Source: Enchytraeus crypticus (taxonomy: Eukaryota > Annelida > Clitellata > Enchytraeida > Enchytraeidae). From it: 64,000 nt of DNA. Within the stretch, counting starts at the first letter, position 1, and the number at the start of each line of letters is the position of its first letter. Shown piece after piece: positions 18,360-54,393 of the stretch. The notes under the pieces are model-generated. The model worked only from the letters and a program-made list of their open reading frames with translations. It was not told the origin of the DNA and searched no databases. The stretch lies in the NCBI GenBank assembly GCA_905160935.1, contig CAJHZI010000780.1, positions 215,001 through 279,000 of the forward strand, given 5' to 3'. The translations under genes were made by a program, and so were the position numbers.

Positions 18360-18565
18360 TGGATTTAACACATTCGTAATGTTGCTTCTACACTGTGTGC
18401 ACATTTATAGTGTTGCTTCTACAGCGTGTGCACATTAATAATGCGGCTTCTACAGTGTATTCTCATTTATGATGTTCATACTACAGTGTGTGCACATTAT
18501 AATGTTGCTTCTACAGTGTGTGCACATTTATAGTGCTGCTTCTACAGTGTGTGCACATTTACAGT
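18360..18565. repeat. Minisatellite upstream of the GPCR start
   Basis: About six units of about 30 bases with TTGCTTCTACAGTGTGTGCA. They lie 40-240 bases upstream of the GPCR ATG, so in its 5'UTR or promoter. Confidence 0.8.
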
Positions 18566-19144
18566 TTTGCTTTAGTTTCAAAATTCGTCCACTGATTTTT
18601 GTTGCAGTGTAGACTACACATTAAATTTTGCTTCATAATATTATTCTCCGTACTGACTTCACGCTACTCATCCAGATGTCAGTCTCGATGTCTTAAGACA
18701 GAATTATTTAATAATTTATTTATTATGATTACTATATATTAATTTAACGTTCATCATTTTTATATCTAAAAAGCAAAATTTCAAAAGCTAAATTTACTAA
18801 TATAATTTGAGTCACACTTAAGTAGTCCTAGTAACAGAAAGATAAGGTTCTCTTTCTCGACAGTTCCCACTAATCCTGCGGAAAAAGCTCCATAGAATCT
18901 ACATACATGTAGGCCTAATAGTGTTTATAGGTTAAATGAATATGCTGTGCCGACATGTCTTAATTAAATGAATATGCTGTTGATTTATCCGTAGCATACG
19001 ATGCACTACAAACAGCATCAGGGCCAATTATTCAATTAATGCAGGCTGATAAAGCAAACATTCAGCCTGTATAATTAGTGACTGATAGACTGTTTAAGCC
19101 TATTCGTCATACTTTTCAGCTCTTTTATTAATTTATATCAATAT

Positions 19145-19147
<3 letters not shown>

Positions 19148-19180
<33 letters not shown>
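19148..19180. repeat. (CA)n microsatellite
   Basis: About 16 CA units. A second tract is at 19406-19436 inside a related duplicated segment. Confidence 0.9.
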
Positions 19181-19181
<1 letters not shown>

Positions 19182-19514
19182 CACACGTATATGAGTATAT
19201 TTCATTACACATCGTGTGTAATTAATTACTTTCGTCACACTTATCAGCTCTTTTATAAATGTATAAAAACAACAAGTATCTGTACAATTATTAAAGCATT
19301 TATTATTTTAAAGCGTTAATAAAAGCATTGTGCAACAAGCCTTAAACAAGCATCTATGCTTCCTGACCCAGTATACCGTTATGTTATATCAATAGATCTA
19401 TATAAACACACACACACACACACACACATACACACACATATGTACACATGTGAATATATTTCGTTACACATCGCTAGTTCCTGAATGAACTCGTATGATT
19501 TAATTTCTCGTGAA

Positions 19515-19639
19515 AAAGCTAAAGTAAACGTCAGTTTCCTCACTCGAAAGCGATGTCAGTGACGGGAGAGCCCAGGATTGGAACCTCGCACATACGTATC
19601 GTCGGTCGAGTATCTTACCGACGTCGCCATAGGCTCCAG
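19515..19639 (-). mobile_element. SINE-A copy
   Basis: Full length, reverse orientation, with substitutions in the anticodon-like region. Confidence 0.75.
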
Positions 19640-19764
19640 AAAGCGGCGACGTCGGAACAATTGCGCTGGAACAAGTTAACTAAGACCTAAGTGGCGAAAC
19701 CGAACAATTTTCAAAAAATGAATGAATTATCTTCTCTATAAGTGTAGGGTTACTATCTACTAAA

Positions 19765-19825
19765 CAACAACAACAACTTAATTAACTAAACAACAACAAC
19801 TAAAACTAAACAAAAACAACAACTA

Positions 19826-19857
<32 letters not shown>

Positions 19858-19945
19858 AAACAAAAAAAAACAAACAAAACAAAACAAAACAAAACAAAAC
19901 AAAACAAAAACAACAACTAAAACTAAACAAACTAAACAACAACAA
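19765..19945. repeat. (AAAAC)n / AAC-rich tract
   Basis: Runs of ACAAAACAAAAC and CAACAACAACT, consistent with an expanded poly(A)-type tail. Confidence 0.85.
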
Positions 19946-20354
19946 CTTAATTAATCAACATTCGCAGGCTGGTAAATCAACACGCAACCCTTGTAATTAG
20001 TGTTGATATCCTAGTTTAAGCATATTCATCATATATATCTTCTATAACTTTATAACTATATATAAACACACACATGTACACATATTTGAGTATATTTCAT
20101 TACACATCACTAGTTCCTGAATGAACTCAAATGATTTCATTTCTGCGGAAACCGAACAAATTTCATATAATACATCAATTAATTAATAATATATTAATAT
20201 TAATAATTTATTATATTTAAATTAATTTTCACATAATTAATAAATTATCTTCTCTGTCAGCGTAAGCTTAGGCTTACTCTCGACTAAACAATAACGACGA
20301 TTTAAGTGTTACTGTCGTCAATGACAACATCCAGCACTATCGTTATTAAGGCCA

Positions 20355-20462
20355 AGTTTAACGTCAGTTTCCTGATCGATAGCATATTAGTGATGCACTG
20401 GATTTGAAACCGAAACCCACAGATCCGCTGTCGAAAAACTTACCAACAAGCCACCGGCTCAG
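20355..20462 (-). mobile_element. SINE-A copy, degraded
   Basis: Recognisable by AACGTCAGTTTCCT, a broken box B (GATTTGAAACC) and CCGGCTCAG. It has several small deletions. Confidence 0.6.
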
Positions 20463-20491
20463 TTCATTACTCAATACTACTATTACTACTT

Positions 20492-20700
20492 TCGCTCTCT
20501 CTCTCTCTCTCTCTCTTAGTGCACTGCCAACTGGCAGGTCCCTGGTATATAACGCCTCCACTCTTCTCTGTCTTCCGTTTTCACTTCATGTCCACATATG
20601 AGTGGACCTTAAATCACCTAACATGATATACCATAATTCTTGGAATTCTGCTTATGACGAGGTGGGCCCATATGCCTTCCTCAGACTATTACTATATCAC
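20492..20700 (-). mobile_element. Dispersed tail element E, variant
   Basis: A (CT)n run, then GTGCACTGCCAACTGGCAGG, GCCTCCACTCTTCTCTGTCT and CCTTCCTCAG. Related copies are at 31480-31592 and 62735-62825; the core palindrome is shared with 2572-2780, 23270-23365 and 33200-33400. Confidence 0.6.
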
Positions 20701-20800
20701 TCATTTAATATTACTATCGCTTTGTCACACTAGTTATATAGTTCAGGCTTTCCGCGTAGTCGGTCCAGTGAACAAATTCCATTTGAATATACAATGATGA

Positions 20801-20935
20801 CTGGAGCCAGTGGCGGTGTCAGTAAGCTACTCGACCGCGGATCAGTATGTGAGGGTTCAAATCCTGGGCTCGCCCGGCACTGACATCGTTTTCGAGTGAG
20901 AAAACTGATGTTAACCTTAGCTTTTTTAGTTTTAC
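20801..20935 (+). mobile_element. SINE-A copy
   Basis: Full length, with an intact box B GGTTCAAATCC and a CTTTTTTAG end. Confidence 0.8.
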
Positions 20936-21400
20936 AATGAGCAAGTGATACTTCCTATCTGCTCTCATCATATCTGCGGCCCCAGTACTTCGCTGTGTCT
21001 GTATCGATTCCTGCAAAAACGACAAACGACTCAACAGAGACCCGCTAATTAAGCCAGTCCATCGCCTTCTAGTTAACACTTCATACTATTAGACTCTCCC
21101 AGGCTTTATTCGTTTAGAATTCATTCATTAATAATTCACTTGTTACCAGTCAAGCCTTAACCATAAATAACGTCACTGTTTCAGCGTATACACAAGCCTA
21201 CCAACACACTCCTCCAAGCATGCGGAGCTCTTTTAGATGATAGATCCAATGCGCTAATTTATATGGTATACAGTCGATAGTGATTTGTTAATTAAAACTG
21301 ATCAAATCTATTAATCCAACTTGTGATATAATTGTGTAAATGAGTTAACACAGATCTAAATCAGATGTAACCTACTCAATTTTGTAACATGATACACAAT

Positions 21401-21537
21401 GGCTGGAGCAAGTGGCGAAGTCGGTAGGATACTCGACCGCGGATCAGTCTGTGCGGGGTTTAAATCCTGGCCTCGCCCGTCACTGACAACGCTTTCGAGT
21501 GAGGAAACTGACGTTAACCTTAGCTTTACCAGCTTTA
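21401..21537 (+). mobile_element. SINE-A copy
   Basis: Full length: GGCTGGAGCAAGTGGCGAAG start and CTTTACCAGCTTTA end. Confidence 0.8.
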
Positions 21538-21862
21538 TAGTATGATGTCGACAGTAATCAGTAGATATATCAGTATCAGATATATGCTTATAGATGCCAA
21601 ACTGAATCCAGTATATCCAATCTTGCCGGCTTATTACTTTGTCCAACACCAATCAATTCATTATGCCACGTTATAATCTGAATTAATCCTAGTTAATTAA
21701 ACGATATAACAGGAATTAACGACTAGAACGTCAGTCGGTTTGACTTTAGTTTACTATCACGTTAGCGTGTCAATTGAATTATCACTCAGTAGTGGCGGGT
21801 TGATAGGAAATTTAGAAGAGGGAGTCGCATGCGTTACAAAATAATAGATGAAATGTAATATT

Positions 21863-22088
21863 AGAATGTCTTATTAGCGTAGGGGTAACGTCATGAAGTT
21901 TTAAGCTACGGATCCTTAGGTGAATTGAATCCTCGCGTGTTCGAATCACAGCCGCGCTGATCTGAGAGTAAAATCTCGGACATTCACTGGACTGGTTATA
22001 CGGAAAATGGACTAAATTGCCTAACGATTTAAACATGTGGTATTAAAAGTGATAGATATCAACCTAGCTGATCATTTCACTACAATGC
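21863..22088 (+). mobile_element. SINE-B copy (second tRNA-derived family)
   Basis: About 225 bases with a box B-like TGTTCGAATCACAGCCGCGC, then CATTCACTGGACTGGTTATA, AAATTGCCTAACG and GATAGATATCAACCTAG. Other copies: 29932-30158, 36730-36876, 37231-37465, 38246-38336, 49702-49920, 51131-51245, 55846-55912. Confidence 0.75.
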
Positions 22089-22980
22089 GCATCAAGATAG
22101 TCACAAATAGGCCTAATAAATGAAATTTTTCCAATTTTAAAATTAAGTCTTCCTCATTTTAGTCAAATCTGTTTTCCATTCTAGAGAATTTTCGGGAAGG
22201 AATTTTGCCTTGTACTAATAGAGACAATATAGTATCTTTGACCAAGTGACATCTCCTGTGAAGAGGAAACGGGATAGAGAATGTTTCCCTAAAGCGACTT
22301 CAAAAATGTAAGCTATAAAATTATTCCAACATCTGCGTGTTTTAAGAAAAATAGTGGTTGAATGAAAATTCAGTTGAGTTAATTAAAATGTATGGGTCAG
22401 AATTCTGGAATGAGATGGTGAGAAAATGAGATTAAAGTTGGGTTTTAGAATCAGTTATTTTTTTAAATTATTATTAACAACGAAAACTTATATAGGAATG
22501 TTATGGCCGAACTCGGTCTTCGAGACTAATTTACAGAAAGAGATTACATTTTAGATTGGGGCTTCGAGGTCCCCACTAATATTTCCTGGCGCCTACAGTA
22601 GCTCTACTAGGGTAGCAGATAACATAGTGACAACAGCTCTAAGGCTAGTGTACATCATAGCCTGATTCGATTCTAAATGACTTTGTAGGCTAACATATAG
22701 CGGTATTCACACTTGACCTTAACGTTACAAAACCTATGGGCAGAGTAGGCACAGCTTATGCCTATAGGCTTCACGAGCCTTGGTATAGAAACCAAATAGA
22801 ACAGGTAGAACTTATAAACGGGGTTGAATAAAATAAGAAACTAAAAATTCTGTCATTGCCAAACAAATTGTGCATTTTATTAGTTAAAAAGAAAAAGAAA
22901 ATTCTATGAACTGTGGTTAGTTCTGAAACGGGCAGAAGGATGGGAGTGATAGGAAGTTAGGAACATTTAGAGAGAGAGAG

Positions 22981-23611
<631 letters not shown>

Positions 23612-23724
23612 TTAAACCGAACGGAAAAGCCTCAAAAGAGAGGAGTGATGACGGTCTTCTATTCGTACCCCAACCCTAGTTAAAACTGGGATTCAAGGGA
23701 AGATGATGACGATTATATATGCAT

Positions 23725-23746
23725 GCTCTCTCTCTCTCTCTCTCTG

Positions 23747-23777
<31 letters not shown>

Positions 23778-23809
23778 ATCTCTCACTCACTATCTCACTC
23801 ACTCAGTCA

Positions 23810-23886
<77 letters not shown>

Positions 23887-23887
23887 A
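23725..23887. repeat. (CT)n microsatellite
   Basis: Interrupted CT run with CACTCACTAT patches. It may be linked to the E-type tails, which also end in CT/GA runs. Confidence 0.9.
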
Positions 23888-24790
23888 GGCTGGAACAGGC
23901 TAATCTTATCCAGGCTGACTCCAGCAGTATTGCAGATATGAGAGAATTCTCTCTTTAGATGGTCTCTAAACAATGCGTAGAAATCAGCATCAGCTCATGA
24001 ATTCCGCCCTTATCAATGTACCAGCGTATGATACAATTCCTCGTAAAAGTGTGACGAGTCATTGTCAAGGTTGAACGACATAGCCAATTGGAAATAAGTA
24101 AACAGACACTAGAAGGTGAAGGTTGCATGCAGTTTGTTGACACACAAATGCTGTTTTTGCGTTGCCGATCCTAGCAGTTTGATCTTAAAAGCACAAAATA
24201 ATCGTTTTCAATGTGTTTCTTTCTTATTAGAAGATAGGAAATTGCAAAATGCTTTACAATATGTAATCATCAGCTTCAACAGGTTAAATATCAAATAAAT
24301 GTCAATTTAAGCAACATTTAATAATTTTTTTAGTATTTATCACTGTGTTCAATGCATTGTTTGTCAACAAATGGCTATCAGCTGTAGCGTCGTCACGTGA
24401 ACTGTGACTCAATGACTTTTGCGCAGGATTGAGTTGCGACCATTTTGTAAATATTAAATAAGAAAACAGCGAAGATTTTACTTTGTATTTCTGTTACAAT
24501 CAATTCGAGCAGAACTAGCATCATGTGGGCTTAATTCTATTTAATTATGTCACAAGCAATTTACAGGCCTATGCTAAGTTCTGTCAAACATTCAGATTTA
24601 TATAGCTTTCTTATATATTTTCTTAAACATTCCTATAGTAATCTCTATCCGCTGCATCAACTCATTATCTTCATAAAAGCCTATATTGCCATCCTATAAC
24701 TTAGCAAATAGTGATTAATCGTGTCTCTAGGGCTTAGCTCCTACCGATTAATCGTGTATCTATAGCTTAGCTCCTACCGATTACTCGCGT

Positions 24791-48902
<24,112 letters not shown>

Positions 48903-48940
48903 TGTTCCTCTAGAAATCAATCAATCGATCGATCAGTCAG
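48903..48940 (-). repeat. (TTGA)n and acceptor before the matrilin-like start codon
   Basis: In gene sense: GATCGATCGATTGATTGATT, then TCTAG, then AGGAACA and the ATG. This implies a spliced 5'UTR. Confidence 0.6.
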
Positions 48941-49088
48941 GCAAAAAGAAGGTCCAAAAACGGTGCAAATCCAAAATCCAGAGAATCAGTCCAAAATAAC
49001 TTAGGCTTAGAGCTAGGACCTATACCATAGCATCGTGTTAAACCTTACCAATAAGACTTATAGCAAAGGCCTAACAGTGTATTAAAGA

Positions 49089-49247
49089 AGCTAAGGTAAA
49101 GCTAAGGTTAACGTCAGTTTCCTCACTCGAAAGCTATGTCAGTGACGAGCGAACCCAGGATTTGACCCCCGCATATACTGATCCGCGGTCCATTATCTTA
49201 CCGACGTCGCCACTGACTCCCGCCACGTCACCACTGGTTCCAGCCAA
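49089..49247 (-). mobile_element. SINE-A copy with duplicated end
   Basis: Full length. The CGCCACTGACTCC end is repeated as CGTCACCACTGGTTCCAGCC. Confidence 0.75.
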
Positions 49248-49701
49248 TAAACCTTATCAACTTCATTTGTAGGTAGGTCTAGCAGTGTGTTTATTGCATT
49301 TATCTAAAAGTGAGATCTAACAGACCTAATCTTTCACTCAGTATGGCTCAACACTTGAAGAGTTTGAGCTCTGATGATCCCAACGTGTTGAGATGACAAC
49401 CGGTCTCTCTGTTCACCCTCCAGCTTATGATGACTGAAAGCGACTCAGCCTAGACTAGAGTGACGCCATCAAATCCGCCATCTTTAAAACCCTCAGAGCA
49501 TTGATTGCAGGTTCAAAGAGTTGATTGGGTGACTGTGTCATTCAGATCAGAAAGGTTAAACACTGCTATATATCACTGGTGGTAATTAGTCAAGCAAGCC
49601 GTGGCGTAGTTTAGACTTCATCTCCGGGAGGCGCTTTAATCAAGGCCGGGGCAATTTAATCATGGCACTTTGGGAGCATCCACGTTGTAGTATAGTTAAC
49701 A

Positions 49702-49920
49702 CGAATTATAATGAAATAATCAACTATGTTGATATCTACCACTTTTTAGTACCACATGTTTAAACCTTAAGCAATTTAGACCATTTTCCGTATAACCAGT
49801 CCAGTGAATGTTCGAGATTTTACTCTGGATCAGCGCGACTTGGATTCGAATCCATGATAGTTCAATGCACCTCTGTCATATAAAGTTAATGACGGTACCC
49901 TACGCTTTTGAGACATTCAA
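49702..49920 (-). mobile_element. SINE-B copy
   Basis: Near full length, reverse orientation, with a few small deletions. Confidence 0.72.
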
Positions 49921-50861
49921 TATAATAGAATATGTATACTTGTATTTTAGGCTTAATACAAAAGTTTACATGACATTTTGGGCGGGGGCACATGCCTCCT
50001 GGCCCCTCGCTACGCCACTGCAATCAAGCCAAGTTTTGGCTAATAGCATCCTCATTAACCCTCAACCATATCCGCGTTGTGACTAAAGCTACAGTGTCAT
50101 GGCTTGGTCGGGTGTTGCGTTCAACTAAATAGAGAACGACTGATCTGAACTAGAAAATATGAATTTACAAATGAAACAATTAATGAACGAATAGGCCTAC
50201 TAAAACAATGTCATAAATATTGTCACACCATTGCTAAGTTACTAGCACTGTTGACAAATTATATAAGCAGAATGCCACCGGTTCAAATCCCAGACAGATT
50301 ATCACTAACAGAGTTCCTAGTTGTAGAAACAAACGTAATAGAAAGTAGTTGAAACAAAAGAAGTACAAACAAATGTAGTAGAAACAAAAGTAGTAGAAAC
50401 AAAAGAAGTAGAAACAAACGTTAAACTACCATAATTTCTTCTATATCGGGGTCCATTAGATGCGCTCAGAGCGAGATAATTCAGCTACAATTCATTATTT
50501 CATGCACTAATTGTTTATTCATTTCAAGCCTCAATTTACATTTTTAACCGTCGTAAGAAATGGCAAAGAGCCAAAGCAATAATTACATTTTAAAATTATA
50601 TTTAAATTGCTGTAATTATTTTAAATTACGAGGACTATAATTACAGTATAGTTTATTAGTATGGTTTCTGATAAATATCACCGAGTAGGACAGCTCATAT
50701 CAAAGTCCATGACACAAAGCGATAAAACTTTGATAGATAGTAGCCTAGTTTAAGAAAACGGACGTTAAAATACATAGAATTTATAAATGAAGAGACTATA
50801 TGAATCTTAGACAGTTTGAAACCAATATTTTCTCTATCTCTCTTTTTAATCTTTTCCACAA

Positions 50862-51035
50862 ACCTCCTTTTCTTTAATTCCCTTTATCTTAGGATTAGCT
50901 CATTACTGGATATTGGAATTTGCACCGTTTTGGACCTTCTTTTTTGCTCAAAGGCTTAGAATTTATCTCGACAGTGCTCGATGTTTTCATGGACGAAAGT
51001 AGCCCTCTTGTCGTTGATATATACGTTAAAAGAAT
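50862..51035 (-). mobile_element. Element K copy, reversed
   Basis: TTTCTTTAATTCCCTTTATC, TTTGCACCGTTTTGGACCTT and GACAGTGCTCGATG. Confidence 0.6.
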
Positions 51036-51130
51036 TTTTGCACTTTCAGAGAACCTTTGACTGCATCGTTTCAAGTCCATAAAGTTAAGCATTTTTATCT
51101 CCATTTAAAAGAAATTTAAAAAAGTAAACA

Positions 51131-51245
51131 CGCATTATAGTGAAATGATCAATTATGTTGATATCTATCACTTTTCATACCGCATGTTTAAACCGTTAGG
51201 CAATTTAGACCATTTTCCGTATAACCAGTCCAGTGAATGTCCGAT
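51131..51245 (-). mobile_element. SINE-B copy, 5' truncated
   Basis: Runs from CGCATTATAGTGAAATGATC to CCAGTCCAGTGAATGTCCGA and stops. Confidence 0.7.
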
Positions 51246-51934
51246 GTGAGACACTCGGGTGGGAATGGGCTGAGGCATACAGTTCGCTTGATAAGTATTA
51301 TTTTCACTCCGCATGCCTATAATTAGGTACGATACGTTCAAATTGTGTATAATTGCAGCGTCATTAACATAATTTTGTCGGACGCGAGTGTGTAGCTATT
51401 AGGCGGTCAATGTCGCCTTTGTAGTTCTGGTATATTCTAACAGACTCCCAGTGAATTATTACAACTCGCTTTCCTCTCTGCCTCCTACATACAATTCTCT
51501 AGCATCCTTCTAGAGCCATCTGTGAGCAGCGGCGTAATGGTGCCAGTGGTTAAACTGAGAATTCAGAGCTAGGGGAACGGTCAGAATTTTTCTGACCCTC
51601 CCTGTAATGTGTTTACAGGTCTCCTAGTATCTAGTATAGATCTCTAGCAGGGAAACGCACCTCAGAAAAAAAAGAGAGATAGGGGAACGCAGATCCCTTG
51701 CGTACCCCCCCCCCCCCTCCCACCAACTTTAATCACTAGCTTCTTCTGCTGACATAGATATCTGCTGTAACTTAAATCAACTTATGATGGAAACATTGAA
51801 TTTACGAAATCATAGAAAATAGCATGGACCTAAGATTTCGAAACAATAAAGTTTTGAAGAGGAAAGAGTGTTATATTAGCAAACTTCTTTTCGCTCCAGA
51901 AATTTTAAAAATTAATACATCTAGTTTATAGTAC

Positions 51935-52232
51935 TAAACACTCTAGATTATATAGTAGGTAATACATCTAGATAACATAGTAGGCCTAGTTAATTCGTCT
52001 AGTTACATAGTAGTTAATACATCTAGATTACATACTAGGTAATATATCTAGTTTATAAAGTAGTTAATATATCTAGTTTATAAAGTAGTTAATATGTCTA
52101 GTTTATAAAGTAGTTAATATATCTAGTTTATAAAGTAGTTAATACATCTAGTTTATAAAGTAATTAATATATCTAGTTTATAAAGTAGTTAATATATCTA
52201 GTTTATAAAGTAGTTAATATATCTAGTTTGTA
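51935..52232. repeat. Minisatellite, AGTTTATAAAGTAGTTAATA unit
   Basis: About 12 units of 24-25 bases with ATCTAG. Confidence 0.88.
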
Positions 52233-52399
52233 CAAAATTTTATCGACAATATATATTTATGAAAAAAGACTTTGGTAGCATTCAATGGCTTTAATTCTCT
52301 GATGGAAAACGATGCCCTATACAGTAGATCTAAGTTTTCAGGTAAGTTAAAGAAACACGATTACTCTACCAGACACATAGAATAGATCAACACAATGCA

Positions 52400-52745
52400 C
52401 CAGGCATGTATATTTATTTTATTCAATCACCAGGTGGAGCTGTATCTCCAGACTTGTTAGTCCCTAAAGCTTGTTATCTTCAGTCAGCAGGTGGAGCTGT
52501 GTACAATACTTTGTATATTTATTATTTAATTCCCAAGTACTGATATATACTGTCTAATACATTGTCATTAGTTATTTAATCACTAGGTGGAGATGTGTAT
52601 AATACATTGAATAAATATTATTTACTCACCAGGTAGTGATCTATACTGTCCCATACTTTGTATATTAGTAATTTAATCACCAGATGGACCTGCGTATAAT
52701 ACGTTGTACCACTAGAAATTATCATTAGTCACCAGGCGGCTCACT
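52400..52745. repeat. Degenerate repeat, CACCAGGTGGAGCTGTGTAT unit
   Basis: Five or six units of about 60 bases; diverged. Confidence 0.65.
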
Positions 52746-52924
52746 GGATAAAATAGTAATAGCATTCTGTAATAGATTATCAGAAAAACAAACAGGAGAG
52801 GTAATGTACATATTTAATGATCTGTCACCATGTGAGCAATCAATCAATCAATCAATCTGAAGCTTGGAAACAGAGAAATCATAACAAGTTTCATCAGGAC
52901 TATAAAGAGAGAGAGAGGCAAAGC

Positions 52925-53270
52925 AGTCAGAATCATTAGAAACCAGAACAGATGAAATACAGTATCTGTCAGTTAGATACCAGAACAGATGAAATACAGT
53001 ATCTGTCAGTTAGATACCAGAACAGATGAAATACAGTATCTGCCAGTTAGATACCAGAACAGATGAAATACAGTATCTGTCAATTAGATAACAGAGCAGA
53101 TGAAATACAGTATCTGTCAGTTAGATTTCAGAACAGAAGAAATACAGTATCTGTCAGTTAGATACCAGAACAGATAAAATACAGTATCTGTCAGTTAGAT
53201 ACCAGAATAGATGAAATACAGTATCTGTCAGTTAGACACCAGAACAGATGAAATACAGCGTCTGCCAGCT
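52925..53270. repeat. Minisatellite, CAGATGAAATACAGTATCTG unit
   Basis: Nine units of about 37 bases. ACAGTATCTGT is near-palindromic in each unit. Confidence 0.88.
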
Positions 53271-53306
53271 TGACATTTACTACAGATTGAACAACACTCC
53301 GCTCAT

Positions 53307-53312
53307 TTTATT
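53307..53312 (-). terminator. Candidate poly(A) signal for the ALYREF-like gene
   Basis: AATAAA on the - strand, about 1.08 kb after the stop codon. No other canonical hexamer was noticed nearer, but usage is unproven. Confidence 0.3.
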
Positions 53313-54179
53313 ATATAAAATACAAAACAATCGACTCTCAGACAGTCCATGAGCTCTATTTCATTTTAGGAGATATTCTAGTCCACTATCCGACTCAAAG
53401 CTTTAAAATTTAAAATATTAAGTTAGATCTCATAAAAACAATAACAAGACGCCGTTTCACATGTTACTATTGAGTTCAGTGCATCACACATACACGCACA
53501 CATACACTTAACCAGCTTTACACAAAGTGCTCAAATTTTTGTTTCTTTAACTAATTATAAAACTAATTAATATATATACCTAAGATATTGACGACAGAGA
53601 CTGAAATCTAAAACACTATGCATGTCAAAAGAGTTATGTTGAGATTTAATTTATGCTTCTAAGTAATACGTCTGTCGTACTGCTACGTTATATGACGTGG
53701 CCTCAATTTTATCTATGTATAATAGCAAGAACAGCCAGTGGCTTATTGGTTAAGCATCTAAATTACATTCATATAATTCAGAATTCATAAACAGGTTAAC
53801 CAACCACCAATGCACATGCACTTTGATAACGATGCAAGATAGAATATTTTGCTAGGCATCTACAAGTATGCTATGCTCAAAAATTATGAAAATTAGAAAA
53901 TTTTATCTGTTTTTGCCCTATAAAATTAATAACTTCACATTTAAAATCAATAAATACTTATTATCAGTTACAGAAGTTTTCTGATCTAGTATACTTCATA
54001 ACATTTACTCTTAAGATAGCTACACACTAAATAATCTCTTCATTGTCGCACACAGCGTTAACTCAACATGTATAACACCACGTGTAAACACCCCAATTCT
54101 CTCCACTCATCAACGACACAAATATGTTCAACATTGTCGTATACAGTGTTAACAAGTATTATACAACGTGTCAACATCC

Positions 54180-54390
54180 CAGTGCTCTCATCAACTCCAC
54201 ACAGAAAGACCACTAGAACAGGTTCTCTCACAACACAAGCAGTCCCACACAACTCCTAGCACACAGAGACCACTACAACAGGTTCTCTCACTACACAAGC
54301 AGTCCAACACAACTCCTAGCACACAGAGACCACTACAACAGGTTCTCTCACTACACAAGCAGTCCAACACAACTCCTAGCACACCCGCAC
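54180..54390 (-). repeat. Minisatellite just after the ALYREF stop codon
   Basis: Three and a half units of 60 bases (CACAGAGACCACTACAACAG, CACAAGCAGTCCAACACAAC) beginning a few bases after the stop, so part of the 3'UTR. Confidence 0.88.
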
Positions 54391-54393
54391 ACA

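Larger units (their letters stand above)
48941..54393. other. Intergenic region between the matrilin-like and ALYREF genes
   Basis: No coding exon supported. Contains element K fragments (48940-48992; 50862-51035 reversed), SINE-A, two SINE-B copies, a poly-C tract (51707-51719) and three minisatellites. The matrilin promoter and first exon, and the ALYREF 3'UTR, must lie in its two ends. Confidence 0.55.

Noticed and set aside
49560-49580. TATA-like GATATATAG as the matrilin-like promoter
   Set aside because: Such strings are common in this AT-rich sequence and no first exon could be tied to it.
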